A stretch of DNA of 33,956 nt from CAYLZW01 sp964388085. Its GTDB lineage: Bacteria > Myxococcota > UBA727 > CAYLZW01. A program made the position numbers and the translations under genes. Under the pieces are notes generated by a model. It saw only the letters and a program-made list of their open reading frames with translations. It did not search any database and had not been told where the DNA came from. Within the stretch, counting starts at the first letter, position 1; every line of letters starts with the position of its first letter. The DNA lies in assembly GCA_964388085.1 (NCBI GenBank), contig CAYLZW010000029.1, positions 1 through 33,956 of the forward strand, in the 5' to 3' direction. Shown one piece after another: positions 26,541 through 33,956 of the stretch.

Positions 26541-29500
26541 TTGCGCATCGCGACCCATGCCCTGCAGCACAAGCAGCGCCTGCTCGAGGGCGCGCGGCGA
26601 CGGCTCGAGGGGGTGGACCCGGCTCACGTCGACGGCGTCGTCGAGCCGCTGTTCCGCGCGCTGGTGTCCCGGCTCGGGGAGGCGCCCACCAGCAGCGAGA
26701 CGCTGTCGCGCATGCTCGCGCGCTTTCCGTCGTCGTCGCTGGAGGCCGTGGCCCGCGCCGTCGCCGCGGCCGTCGTCGAGGATCTGCCCTGGAGCGCCAG
26801 CGCGCGCGCGACGCTGCCGGCCGAGATGGATCGAGCGCTCGCGCAGGTCCTCGGCATCGTGGCCCCCTCCGCGAAGGTGCTCTCGCTGACGGGTGATGGC
26901 GCGGGTGAGGGGACGGCCCGCGCGCTCGCGTCGGCGCTGTCCGAGATCATGGTGCCAGCGACGGATCCGGACATCCCGCCGAGCCTGACGCGTGAGCCCC
27001 GCGCGCTCTTGCGCCTGCGCGCGCTGTCGGCGGACGCCGCCGGCGCGCTCGAGCCGGCCTGCGGACGCGCGATCCTGCCGCCCGACGTGGTGCGCCTGCC
27101 CTCTTCGCCCGACGAGCTCTTGTTCACGGCGCCGGGGCTGCTCGACGAAGCGACGCTGGCCCTGGTGCGAGCCGCGCAGTCCCTCTCGAGAGCGCTCGGC
27201 CCGCACGGGTTCGCGGAGGTCGCGGCCGGTCTCGTCGAGCTCGGCCTCGCGGAGGACGACGACGGCCGGCGACGTTCGTTGCTGGGCGCCGCGGTGCGCG
27301 CGACGTCGCTGGCGGCGCCGGGCCAGCTGACGCTCGACGAGGCGAGCTGGCGCTCGTGCTCCTTCATGCTCGCGGAGCTGCCGACGCGCGAGCGCAGCGT
27401 CGATCCCGTGGGCCCGTTCCGCAACGATCGCTGGGAGCTCTCGTCGCTGCTCGTGCGCCCTCGCGTGCGCGGACGCGACGACGAGGTCACCACGCTGATG
27501 GGCAAGCTGAGCGCGCCCGCGGGCTCGCCGCTCGCGCGCCTCGTGTTGCTGCACGGGCCCGCCGGCATCGGCAAGACCACGCTCCTGCGCCTCGCGCTCT
27601 CGGAGTGCGGGCTCGACGACGAGGAGGCGCCGATCTTGTGGGGCACCGCCGACGCGCTGCTGCAGACGCCGTACGCGGCCTTCGTCGGCATGCTGCGCGC
27701 GCTCGCGGGCGCGCCGGCGGGACACCCCCGCGCACGCGCGCGCCTGCTCGCCCTCGTCGACGGGCTCGGCGACGCGCTGCCGGACGACAACCGCCGCGAG
27801 CTCGTGGGCCTGTTGCCGGTGCTCGCCTACCTCATCGGCGCCGTCGACGAGGACGCCTCCGCCACCGACCCCGACGTCGAGGCGCTCAGCCCACGCGCGC
27901 TGCAGGTGGCCATCCGCCGGGCGGCCTTGCTGCTCGTCGAGGCGCTCTCGCTGCGGGCGGGAAGGCGACGCGTCGTCATGGTGGTGACGGGAGCCGAGGG
28001 GCTGTGCGCGCCGACGCAGGAGCTGCTCGCGTTCCTCGGCCGGCGCCTCGGCGCGCGCCTCGCCGTGGTGCTGGTCTCTTCCGCGCGGCCGCGCCTCGCC
28101 AAGAGCCTGCACGATCGCTTCTCCGTCGCGCGGCACGAGGTGCGGCCGCTGCCGCCCGAGGTCGCCAAGGCCGTGCTCGAGAGCGTCCTCGAGGAGCCGC
28201 TCTTGCCGGCCGAAGCGCTCGCGCCGCTCATCGATCGCGCGCGCGGCGTGCCTTTGGCCCTCGTGCAGCTGGTCCGCTTCGCCGTCGAGGGCGGCTTCAT
28301 CACGAGGGCGGACGGTCGCTGGGATCTCTCGGCCTTGAACGCGCGCGATCTGCCGGGGCGGATCGAGCGCGCGCTCGCTCGCCGCATCCGGCGCCTGCCG
28401 GACGAGGCACGTCGCATCCTCGGCTGCTGCGCCTCGCTCGGTCTTTCCTTCCGGCCGGGCATGGTGGAGCACGTCGCCGCGGGGCTCGGCATCGACGGCG
28501 CGCGCGCGCGGCGAGCGACCGTGCTGCTGCTCGAGATCGGCTTCCTCGTCGAGAGCCGGCGCCGGGCGCATCCGATCGCGCGCGACGACGACGAGGACGA
28601 GGCCACGCTCTCCTTCTCGCACCCCGTGCTGCGGCCGGTGGCCGCGGAGTCCCTCGACGAGCAACAGCAGGGTCGCGTGCACCTGCTCGCCGCCGAGGCG
28701 CTGCAGAAGTTCTTGCTGGCGGGCTCGCACGCGGTCGCGCCGCAGCTCGCGCGCCACCTGCGGCTCGCGGGAGAGCACGCCGCGGCGGTGCGCCCGCTCA
28801 CCGTCGCCGTGCGCCGCGCCGTGCGGCTCGACGACCGCGTGGGCGCGCAGACGCTGGCGCGCGAAGGGCTGACGCTGGTCAAAGAGGACGACGCCGCCGC
28901 CCGCTTCGACCTCGAGCTCGAGCTCGAGCGCGTGCTCGAGAAGGGCGCCGACGTCGGCACCCACGCGGAGGCGGTGCGTCGCCTGGTGCGCTTGAGCGAG
29001 CGCACCGCCGACCCTCGCCGGCAGTGCCAGGCGCTGCACCGCGTGGCCCGCTTCAACCTGCTGCACGACGACGCCGACAAGGCGGAGGAGGCCGCCCGGC
29101 GCGCGCTCGAGCTCTCGCGAGAGGCGGACGATGTGCGCGGACAGGTGCAAGCGCTTCGTCTGCTCGCGCTCGCCCGGCTCGAGCGACGAGAGCTCGAGGG
29201 CGCCGAGGAGGCGGTGGCCTACGCGCGCTTCCTTACGCCCGAGGACGACGCGCGCACGCTCGGCCTGCTCGACCACCAACGGGGGCTCTTGTGCCTCGAG
29301 GCCGGTGACGCCGTGCTCGCGCTGGAGCATCTGCTGACCGCCGTCGAGCTCTCGCGCGCCAGCGGTGACCTCGGCGCCGAGGGCGCCGCGCTCGACGCCA
29401 TCGCCGCGGTCTACACGCGCACCGGCCGTCCCGATCGTGCGCGCGACCTGCTGGTGCGCGCCGTCGACCTGCGCGATCGCATCGGCGACGACGCCGGACG

Positions 29501-30218
29501 GGCCCAGAGCACGCTGCACCTCGGCGAGGCCGCGCTGACCCTCGGTGACACGCCCGCGGCGGAGGAGCTGGCGACCGCCGCGCGCGACCTCGCCCGCGCC
29601 AGCTCGCTCGAGGGCCTCGAGCGAAGCGCCGCCTTGCTCGCGGCCCGCGGCGCGCTGGCGCGCGACGACGCGTACTCGGCGGAGTCGCTCATCGAGAGCG
29701 TGCGCCGCCGCGTCGATGAGCAGCGCGATCCCTTCTGCGCCATGGAGGCGGCGCTGTTGAGCGCTCGCGCGAAGCAGCGCCGGGCAGAGGCGGCGTCGGG
29801 CGCCGCCCGCGATCGGCTGCTGAAGACGGCGCTGCGGCGTGCAAAGGAGGCGTCCGATCTCGGTGAGGCACGCGCTTGGCTGACCGGCCGCGCGCTCGGC
29901 GCCGCCGTCTACGCCGAGGTGCTGGCCGAGATGGGGGACGGCGACGGCGCGCTGCCCTTCTCGCGGCGCGCCCTCGAGCTCGCCTTCGGGCAGAGCCGCA
30001 CGAGCGTCCCCGCCGAGGAGGTGCTGCACGCGCACGCGCGCGTCTGCGAGACCGCCGGTGACAAGATCGAAGCGCGGCGCACGCTCGAGCGCGCCGTGCG
30101 CCTCCTCGAGGCCCGCGCTGCGAGGCTGCCGGACGGGTTGCAGGCACAATACCTGGCGGTGCCGACGAGGGCGGGTCTGTTCGATGCCCTTTTGCGTCTC
30201 AAGGACGACCGCGTGTAA
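26541..30218 (+). CDS. Large STAND-like ATPase with TPR repeats and degenerate Walker B
   Basis: This 1225-residue protein has a helical N-terminus of unknown type (1-310). An AAA_16/MalT-like nucleotide-binding domain follows, opening with RGRDDEV and holding Walker A GPAGIGKTT (339-347). The Walker B place reads VMVVTGAEGL (about 479-488), where the family has a hydrophobic strand ending in DD, so the metal-binding acids are replaced by T483 and G484. A winged-helix-like part (about 560-700) leads into a long helical array of TPR type (about 720-1200), with repeats such as DKAEEAARRALELSREAD and AGDAVLALEHLLTAVELSRASGD. Such proteins sense ligands or partners and often regulate transcription; no kinase domain, or HTH at the C-terminus, is seen. 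The first possible start is TTG 26541, with no ATG or GTG until GTG 26613. A long antisense frame covers it but has no domain. Confidence 0.82.
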   Translation: MRIATHALQHKQRLLEGARRRLEGVDPAHVDGVVEPLFRALVSRLGEAPTSSETLSRMLARFPSSSLEAVARAVAAAVVEDLPWSASARATLPAEMDRALAQVLGIVAPSAKVLSLTGDGAGEGTARALASALSEIMVPATDPDIPPSLTREPRALLRLRALSADAAGALEPACGRAILPPDVVRLPSSPDELLFTAPGLLDEATLALVRAAQSLSRALGPHGFAEVAAGLVELGLAEDDDGRRRSLLGAAVRATSLAAPGQLTLDEASWRSCSFMLAELPTRERSVDPVGPFRNDRWELSSLLVRPRVRGRDDEVTTLMGKLSAPAGSPLARLVLLHGPAGIGKTTLLRLALSECGLDDEEAPILWGTADALLQTPYAAFVGMLRALAGAPAGHPRARARLLALVDGLGDALPDDNRRELVGLLPVLAYLIGAVDEDASATDPDVEALSPRALQVAIRRAALLLVEALSLRAGRRRVVMVVTGAEGLCAPTQELLAFLGRRLGARLAVVLVSSARPRLAKSLHDRFSVARHEVRPLPPEVAKAVLESVLEEPLLPAEALAPLIDRARGVPLALVQLVRFAVEGGFITRADGRWDLSALNARDLPGRIERALARRIRRLPDEARRILGCCASLGLSFRPGMVEHVAAGLGIDGARARRATVLLLEIGFLVESRRRAHPIARDDDEDEATLSFSHPVLRPVAAESLDEQQQGRVHLLAAEALQKFLLAGSHAVAPQLARHLRLAGEHAAAVRPLTVAVRRAVRLDDRVGAQTLAREGLTLVKEDDAAARFDLELELERVLEKGADVGTHAEAVRRLVRLSERTADPRRQCQALHRVARFNLLHDDADKAEEAARRALELSREADDVRGQVQALRLLALARLERRELEGAEEAVAYARFLTPEDDARTLGLLDHQRGLLCLEAGDAVLALEHLLTAVELSRASGDLGAEGAALDAIAAVYTRTGRPDRARDLLVRAVDLRDRIGDDAGRAQSTLHLGEAALTLGDTPAAEELATAARDLARASSLEGLERSAALLAARGALARDDAYSAESLIESVRRRVDEQRDPFCAMEAALLSARAKQRRAEAASGAARDRLLKTALRRAKEASDLGEARAWLTGRALGAAVYAEVLAEMGDGDGALPFSRRALELAFGQSRTSVPAEEVLHAHARVCETAGDKIEARRTLERAVRLLEARAARLPDGLQAQYLAVPTRAGLFDALLRLKDDRV

Positions 30219-30289
30219 GGCCGCGAGCTGCGAGCGTGCCGGCGCTGCCGGAGCCGCTCTGTTGCGCTGGAGTCGGGAAGAGCACAGGC

Positions 30290-31249
30290 ATGCCGAGGAC
30301 ACGACGCATCGCCCTCGTCGGGCATCCACACATCGTCATCGCGCGTGGCAACGCGAGCGGTGAGGTGTTCTTCGAGGACGAAGACTTCGAGGCCTACCTG
30401 ACGCTGCTCCGCGAGCTGGTGCGCGAGGAGCTCTTCAAGCTCTACGCCTACTGCCTCATGCGCACCGAGCTGCGCCTCGTCATCCAGCCCGCGCGCCTGC
30501 CGCTCGCGCAAGCGGTCCAGAAGCTCCACACCGCGCACGCGCGCCGCATCAACCAGCGGCTCGAGCGCAACGGTCATCTGTTCGAGGGACGCTTTCGCTC
30601 CGTCGTCTTTCCGCAGGCGCGGCTGGCCGACGTCATCCGCAGCGTCCACCTCTGGCCGGTGCGCGCCGAGCGCGTGCGCCGCGCCGAGACGTACCCCTGG
30701 TCGTCCCACCGCGCCTATGTGGCGAGCGGCGATGAGTGGGGCGATCTCGTCGACGCCTGGACGGTGCTGGAGGAGTTCGGCCCCACGCTCCCCGCCGCCC
30801 AGCGCGCGTTCTCCCGCTACGTCGAGTCCGCCGCCCTCGAGCGCGACGGCCTCGGCGTCGACGAGGTCATCCCGGGCGTGGCCGGCGACCGCAAGTTCGC
30901 CGAGTCGGTGCTCGCCGAGGCCGGCATCAATTGGCGTGGCCGACGGCGGCCGGCGCTCGCGACCCTCGCGCGCCGCGTGTCTTTGCTGATGAACGTTCAC
31001 CCCGACGATCTCGCCAGCACCAGCCGCAAGCAGGACCTCGTCGTGGCCCGCCGTCTGTTCGCCACCGCCGCGGTGCGCTCCGCCGGGCGCAGCGTGACCG
31101 AGGTCGCCGACTTTCTGCAGAAGGACAAGGCGCAGGTGAGCCGCCTTGTCACGCAAGGCATGGAGCTGTTGCGCAGCGACGAGGCCTTCCGCGCCATGAT
31201 GGACGCCATGCGCGGCCGCGGCCCGAAGACGACCCCGGTGGTGGAGTAG
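30290..31249 (+). CDS. Inactive REP-type transposase (Y1) domain fused to DnaA-type HTH
   Basis: The 319-residue protein has the Y1 transposase fold typical of REP-associated tyrosine transposases. Recognisable parts are HIVIARGNASGEVFFEDEDF (14-33), GHLFEGRFRS (95-104) and ETYPWSSHRAYVAS. Active members have MPNHVHLLL; here the line reads MRTELRLVI (57-65), so both histidines of the HUH metal site are replaced by E60 and R62. The tyrosine nucleophile in the family's YIxLNPVRA is replaced by S118 in RSVHLWPVRA. A DnaA domain IV-like C-terminus follows (about 215-305), with VSLLMNVHPDDLASTSRKQD, ARRLFATAAV and EVADFLQKDKAQVSRLV. The start ATG 30290 gives MPRTRRIALVGHPH; an upstream frame to 30236 is less likely. 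It probably binds DNA but cannot cut it. No REP element or inverted repeat is seen nearby. Confidence 0.88.
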   Translation: MPRTRRIALVGHPHIVIARGNASGEVFFEDEDFEAYLTLLRELVREELFKLYAYCLMRTELRLVIQPARLPLAQAVQKLHTAHARRINQRLERNGHLFEGRFRSVVFPQARLADVIRSVHLWPVRAERVRRAETYPWSSHRAYVASGDEWGDLVDAWTVLEEFGPTLPAAQRAFSRYVESAALERDGLGVDEVIPGVAGDRKFAESVLAEAGINWRGRRRPALATLARRVSLLMNVHPDDLASTSRKQDLVVARRLFATAAVRSAGRSVTEVADFLQKDKAQVSRLVTQGMELLRSDEAFRAMMDAMRGRGPKTTPVVE

Positions 31250-31255
31250 CGACCT

Positions 31256-32563
31256 TCAGATCATGATGTGCTCGTCGTCCTCGAGCAGGCCCTTCGACTG
31301 CAGCACGGCGCGGTTTTGTCGCAGGCGCTCGTCGTTGATGCCGGAGAGGTAGGCGATGAGCTCCGGGTGCGTCTTCACGACCTCCTGGAAGTCCGCCCGC
31401 GAGAGGAAGAGCGCCTCGAGGGGCTCCTCGCTCATGACGGTGGCGTTGGTCGGCTGGTCGTGGATGAGCGACATCTCGCCGCAGAGATCGGCCGCGCGCA
31501 GCTTGGCGAGGTGCACGCGCTCGCCGGACGCGATCTTCGAGACCTCCGCGCTGCCGCCGAGCAAGAGAAAGATGCCGGGGCCGGCCTCGCCCTCGCTGAT
31601 GAGCACCTGGCCCGCCTCGTACTCGACGGGGACGAACATCTCCATGACCGTGTGGCGCTCGTTCTTCGACAGCGAGGTGAAGAACGGGTGCGTGGCCGTG
31701 AGGTTGCCGAGAAAGCGCTCGCGGGTGAACGCCTTGAGCGCCTGCGTGACGCCCTCGAGCTGGGCGGCCGCCACCACCAGATCGCTGCGACGCATCTCGA
31801 GCACGTCGACGTCGCCGCGCGCGACCGCGGAGGCCTGACGGGGCTCGTCGGAGATGAGCGCCTTCTCGCCGAACACCGAGCCGCGGTGCAGGTAGCCGAG
31901 CGTGACGCCACCTTCATTGTCGGCGTCGCGCACGATGCTGACGTCGCCATCGGCGATCATATAAAAGCTCTCGCCGCGCTCACCCTGTCGGATGACCACC
32001 TCGTCATCGGCGTAGCGGCGCAGCTTCAGCTTGGTGAGCACCTCGACGAAGGACTCCTCATCGAGGTGAGAGAAGAGCGGGATGGTCGGCAGCTTCGAGG
32101 GGTACTCGACCTTGCTGTCGTCGAACACGGCCAGCTTGCCGGCCTCCTCGACGAGATCGTCGCCGTCGGAAGCGATGGGCGCGGCGGGCGCGTCGCTCAG
32201 CTCGGGATACTCCGGGCGAGGGTTGCGCGCGCTCACGCGATCGGACTCGCTCGAGTACGTCTCGGCCAGCACGAAGAGGATGTCCTCGTACGCGGGCTCG
32301 AGCAGGATCACCATCTTCACCGCGACGAGGCCGAGCAGCGGCTGCCCGCTTTTGATGGCGTGCCACGCGAGCGACTTGTACACCTCGAGCGCCAGGTCTC
32401 GGCGACCCAGGTTCAGGAGGCAGTCGGCGATGCGAAAGCGCGCCTTGAAGTGCGCCGGACAGGCGCTGACGACGCCGGCGAAGGCGGCGATGGCGGGACG
32501 CCACTGCCCGCGCTTGAAGGCAGTGTCGGCGATGTCGAACAGGCTCGTCGCGGTCTCGGCCAT
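31256..32563 (-). CDS. TPR protein with two cyclic-nucleotide-binding domains
   Basis: This 435-residue protein is a probable cytoplasmic sensor. The N-terminus (about 1-100) is helical, with TPR-like pairs such as FKRGQWRPAIAAFAGVVSAC and DLALEVYKSLAWHAI. A linker rich in Ala, Pro and Asp (about 108-150) follows. Two cNMP domains come next. In the first, the phosphate-binding cassette reads FGEKALISDEPRQASA and the entry QGERGESFYMI. In the second, CGEMSLIHDQPTNATV, entry EGEAGPGIFLLL. The first keeps the FGE and the arginine that bind cAMP phosphate; the second has no arginine there. No HTH or catalytic domain is visible, so output is unknown. ATG 32561-32563 has GGAG upstream. It stops six bases from the transposase-like gene, tail to tail, and faces the transporter across a 174-base gap. 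Confidence 0.87.
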   Translation of the reverse strand: MAETATSLFDIADTAFKRGQWRPAIAAFAGVVSACPAHFKARFRIADCLLNLGRRDLALEVYKSLAWHAIKSGQPLLGLVAVKMVILLEPAYEDILFVLAETYSSESDRVSARNPRPEYPELSDAPAAPIASDGDDLVEEAGKLAVFDDSKVEYPSKLPTIPLFSHLDEESFVEVLTKLKLRRYADDEVVIRQGERGESFYMIADGDVSIVRDADNEGGVTLGYLHRGSVFGEKALISDEPRQASAVARGDVDVLEMRRSDLVVAAAQLEGVTQALKAFTRERFLGNLTATHPFFTSLSKNERHTVMEMFVPVEYEAGQVLISEGEAGPGIFLLLGGSAEVSKIASGERVHLAKLRAADLCGEMSLIHDQPTNATVMSEEPLEALFLSRADFQEVVKTHPELIAYLSGINDERLRQNRAVLQSKGLLEDDEHIMI

Positions 32564-32737
32564 GAGGGGCGCTCCCCCGCCGCATGAGCGTCGTCCTGCT
32601 CGTCGGGCGGTCGCTCGGAATCTGCCACAGATCGGCGCCGCGTACAGGGTCTCCCCCCGCTCGCCCCAAGGGGTGTCCGCCGCCTTCGTCAGCGACGCGC
32701 GCGCTCGGCAAGGACGCGCCGACGAAGAGGCCGCCAC

Positions 32738-33928
32738 GTGACCAGGGGCCGCACGCTGCCGCTGCTCGCGACGGCGTACTTCTTCCACTACGGGTCCGTC
32801 GGGCTGCAGGTCCCCTTCGCCTCGCCGGCGCTGCTCTCGCTCGGCTTCTCCGCCGCGGTCGTGGGCAGCCTCTGGGCCGTGCGCTCGTCGCTGGCCGTCC
32901 TGGCGCCGACGCTGTGGGGCGTGTTGGCCGATCGAGCCGGCAGCGGGCGGCCCTTCGCCGCCTTCGCCCTCGCGAGCGGTGGCCTGACGCTCGGCGCGCT
33001 CTCCATCGTCGAGAGCGAGGCCGCGGCCACCGTCGCCTTCGCCTGCTACGGCCTCGTGGGCGCCGCCAGCGCGCCCCTCCTCGACGGGCTGACGCTCACC
33101 GCGCTCGGCGAGGCGAAGCATCGCTACGGACGCGTCCGCCTGTTCGGCGCCCTCGGCTTCGGCGTGCTGGCGCTCGCCGGCAACGAGGCGGTCGGCGCCG
33201 GCGTCATCGTCCCCGACGCGGCGCACGTGTTTCCCATCGCCGGCAGCCTGCACCTGGTGGGCGCGCTCGCCGTCTTGCTGACCCCGAAGCTGCCTCGGGC
33301 GCGCGCCGCTCGCTTGTCGACGCTCGCCGCCGCGTCGCGCGCCTCGGGACTCGGCTGGCTCGCCCTCGTCGGTGTGCTGCAGTGGGCGTCGCACGGCGCC
33401 TACCACGCCTTCGTGACGCCGCTCGCGGAGCTGAAGGGCTTCGGCCCGCGCGTGGTCGGCTTCGCGCTCGCCGCCGCCATCGCCTGCGAGGTGCTGATGA
33501 TGCGGCTGTCGTCGAGGATCCTGGCGCGCTTCGACGCCGAGCGCGTGCTCGTCCTCGTGCTCTTCATCACGGTGCTGCGCTGGGCGGGCCTCGCGGTCGC
33601 CGACAGCGCCGGCGCGTTCATCGTGCTGAACGCCCTGCACGGCGTCTCCTTCGGGCTGTTCTTCACCACCTCCGTCGCGCTGCTCGCCGCGCGCATGCCC
33701 GACGCTGTACGACAAGGTGCGCAAGGACTGTTGACCTCGCTGTTCTTCGGCGTCGGCGGCGCGCTCGGGGCCGCGCTCGCCGGCCTCGTGCTCGACGACG
33801 GCGCGCGCGACGAGCACAGCGCCGCGCGGGCGTGGGGCGCCATGGCCGCGGTGGCGCTCGTCCCGCTCGTCGTCGTCGTGCTGCGGATCGGCCTCAGGGA
33901 GCGGCGGTCTCGTCGGGCGCAGGGCTGA
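32738..33928 (+). CDS. Major facilitator superfamily transporter
   Basis: This 396-residue protein has about 12 hydrophobic helices spread evenly, with the major facilitator loop motif after helix 2 (LWGVLADRAGSGRP). The N-terminus TAYFFHYGSVGLQVPFASPALLSLGFS fits the MFS_1-like branch, which includes sugar/proton symporters and the phenylpropionate transporter HcaT. The substrate cannot be named. Charged residues inside helices are few. The start is GTG 32738, with GAGG seven bases upstream; no ATG fits before the first helix. It is divergent from the cNMP protein across a 174-base gap that holds no clear promoter or dyad. The stop lies 28 bases from the window end. Confidence 0.88.
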   Translation: MTRGRTLPLLATAYFFHYGSVGLQVPFASPALLSLGFSAAVVGSLWAVRSSLAVLAPTLWGVLADRAGSGRPFAAFALASGGLTLGALSIVESEAAATVAFACYGLVGAASAPLLDGLTLTALGEAKHRYGRVRLFGALGFGVLALAGNEAVGAGVIVPDAAHVFPIAGSLHLVGALAVLLTPKLPRARAARLSTLAAASRASGLGWLALVGVLQWASHGAYHAFVTPLAELKGFGPRVVGFALAAAIACEVLMMRLSSRILARFDAERVLVLVLFITVLRWAGLAVADSAGAFIVLNALHGVSFGLFFTTSVALLAARMPDAVRQGAQGLLTSLFFGVGGALGAALAGLVLDDGARDEHSAARAWGAMAAVALVPLVVVVLRIGLRERRSRRAQG

Positions 33929-33956
33929 GCAGCGCGGCGATGACGAGGCCGGCGCC
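33894..33956 (-). CDS. Possible C-terminus of a minus-strand membrane protein, cut by window edge
   Basis: The minus strand from the right edge reads in frame GAGLVIAALLSPAPDETAAP and stops at TGA 33894-33896. The hydrophobic end followed by a polar tail would fit the C-terminus of a membrane protein. It overlaps the transporter's last 35 bases tail to tail. With only 20 codons visible it may be a chance frame. Confidence 0.3.
   Translation of the reverse strand, partial: GAGLVIAALLSPAPDETAAP

Noticed and set aside
30219..30289. REP or palindromic target repeats next to the transposase-like gene.
   Set aside because: The 71-base gap and the flanks show no repeated hairpin with the GTAG-type foot of REP elements, which fits an inactive protein.
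26448..30329. A 1293-codon open frame on the minus strand, the longest in the window.
   Set aside because: It is exactly antisense to the ATPase/TPR gene, is rich in Arg, Gln and His, shows no domain, and is explained by GC bias at third positions. The plus-strand gene has Walker A and TPR motifs.

Overview
The window is very GC-rich (about 70% by eye), densely coded on both strands, and looks like ordinary chromosome from a member of the Myxococcota (former Deltaproteobacteria). The best lineage clue is a secreted c-type cytochrome lipoprotein carrying two copies of the Myxococcus-type cysteine-rich repeat. A transposase-like protein with a DnaA-type C-terminal domain and several cysteine-rich lipoproteins fit the same group. 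I saw no tRNA, rRNA, CRISPR array, insertion sequence, prophage or plasmid gene. No gap between genes exceeds 300 bases.

Layout. (1) 1-3277, minus strand: fabD-fabG-acpP-fabF, a type II fatty acid synthesis cluster whose last gene runs off the left edge. (2) 3466-6675, plus strand: a fused MoaD-MoaE molybdopterin synthase, a uracil-C5 RNA methyltransferase and a membrane-anchored amidohydrolase, tightly spaced. (3) 6835-7560, plus: a small exported protein. (4) 7597-8864, minus: a TlpA-like thioredoxin with a lysine-rich tail and a small exported protein. (5) 8911-12084, minus: hisC-cmk-hisS. (6) 12159-17173, minus: ABC1 kinase-mutL-miaA-membrane protein, with overlapping reading frames. (7) 17455-19527, plus: the diheme lipoprotein, followed by a strong terminator. 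(8) 19592-26421, minus: a complete peptide ABC importer (oppA-B-C-lipoprotein-D-F), almost every junction overlapping. (9) 26541-31249, plus: a 1225-residue ATPase/TPR protein and a transposase-derived protein. (10) 31256-32563, minus: a TPR protein with two cyclic-nucleotide-binding domains. (11) 32738-33928, plus: a major facilitator transporter. (12) The right edge may hold the C-terminus of another minus-strand gene.

How the genes work together. Regions 1, 5 and 6 are housekeeping: fatty acid elongation, amino acid and nucleotide metabolism, tRNA charging and modification, and mismatch repair. Region 8 is the clearest integrated system. Its substrate-binding protein is about 240 residues longer than usual because at least two bacterial SH3-like domains sit inside its binding domain, and a ten-cysteine lipoprotein is built into the operon by a GTGA overlap with oppD. 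I infer an importer for peptides at or from the cell wall. This is the most unusual and testable system here.

Region 9 holds two proteins that keep a family fold but have lost key residues. The ATPase has a normal Walker A but no Walker B aspartates. The transposase-like protein has lost both HUH histidines and the catalytic tyrosine, so it is probably a domesticated DNA-binding protein. All functions are read from sequence motifs; no database search was possible.
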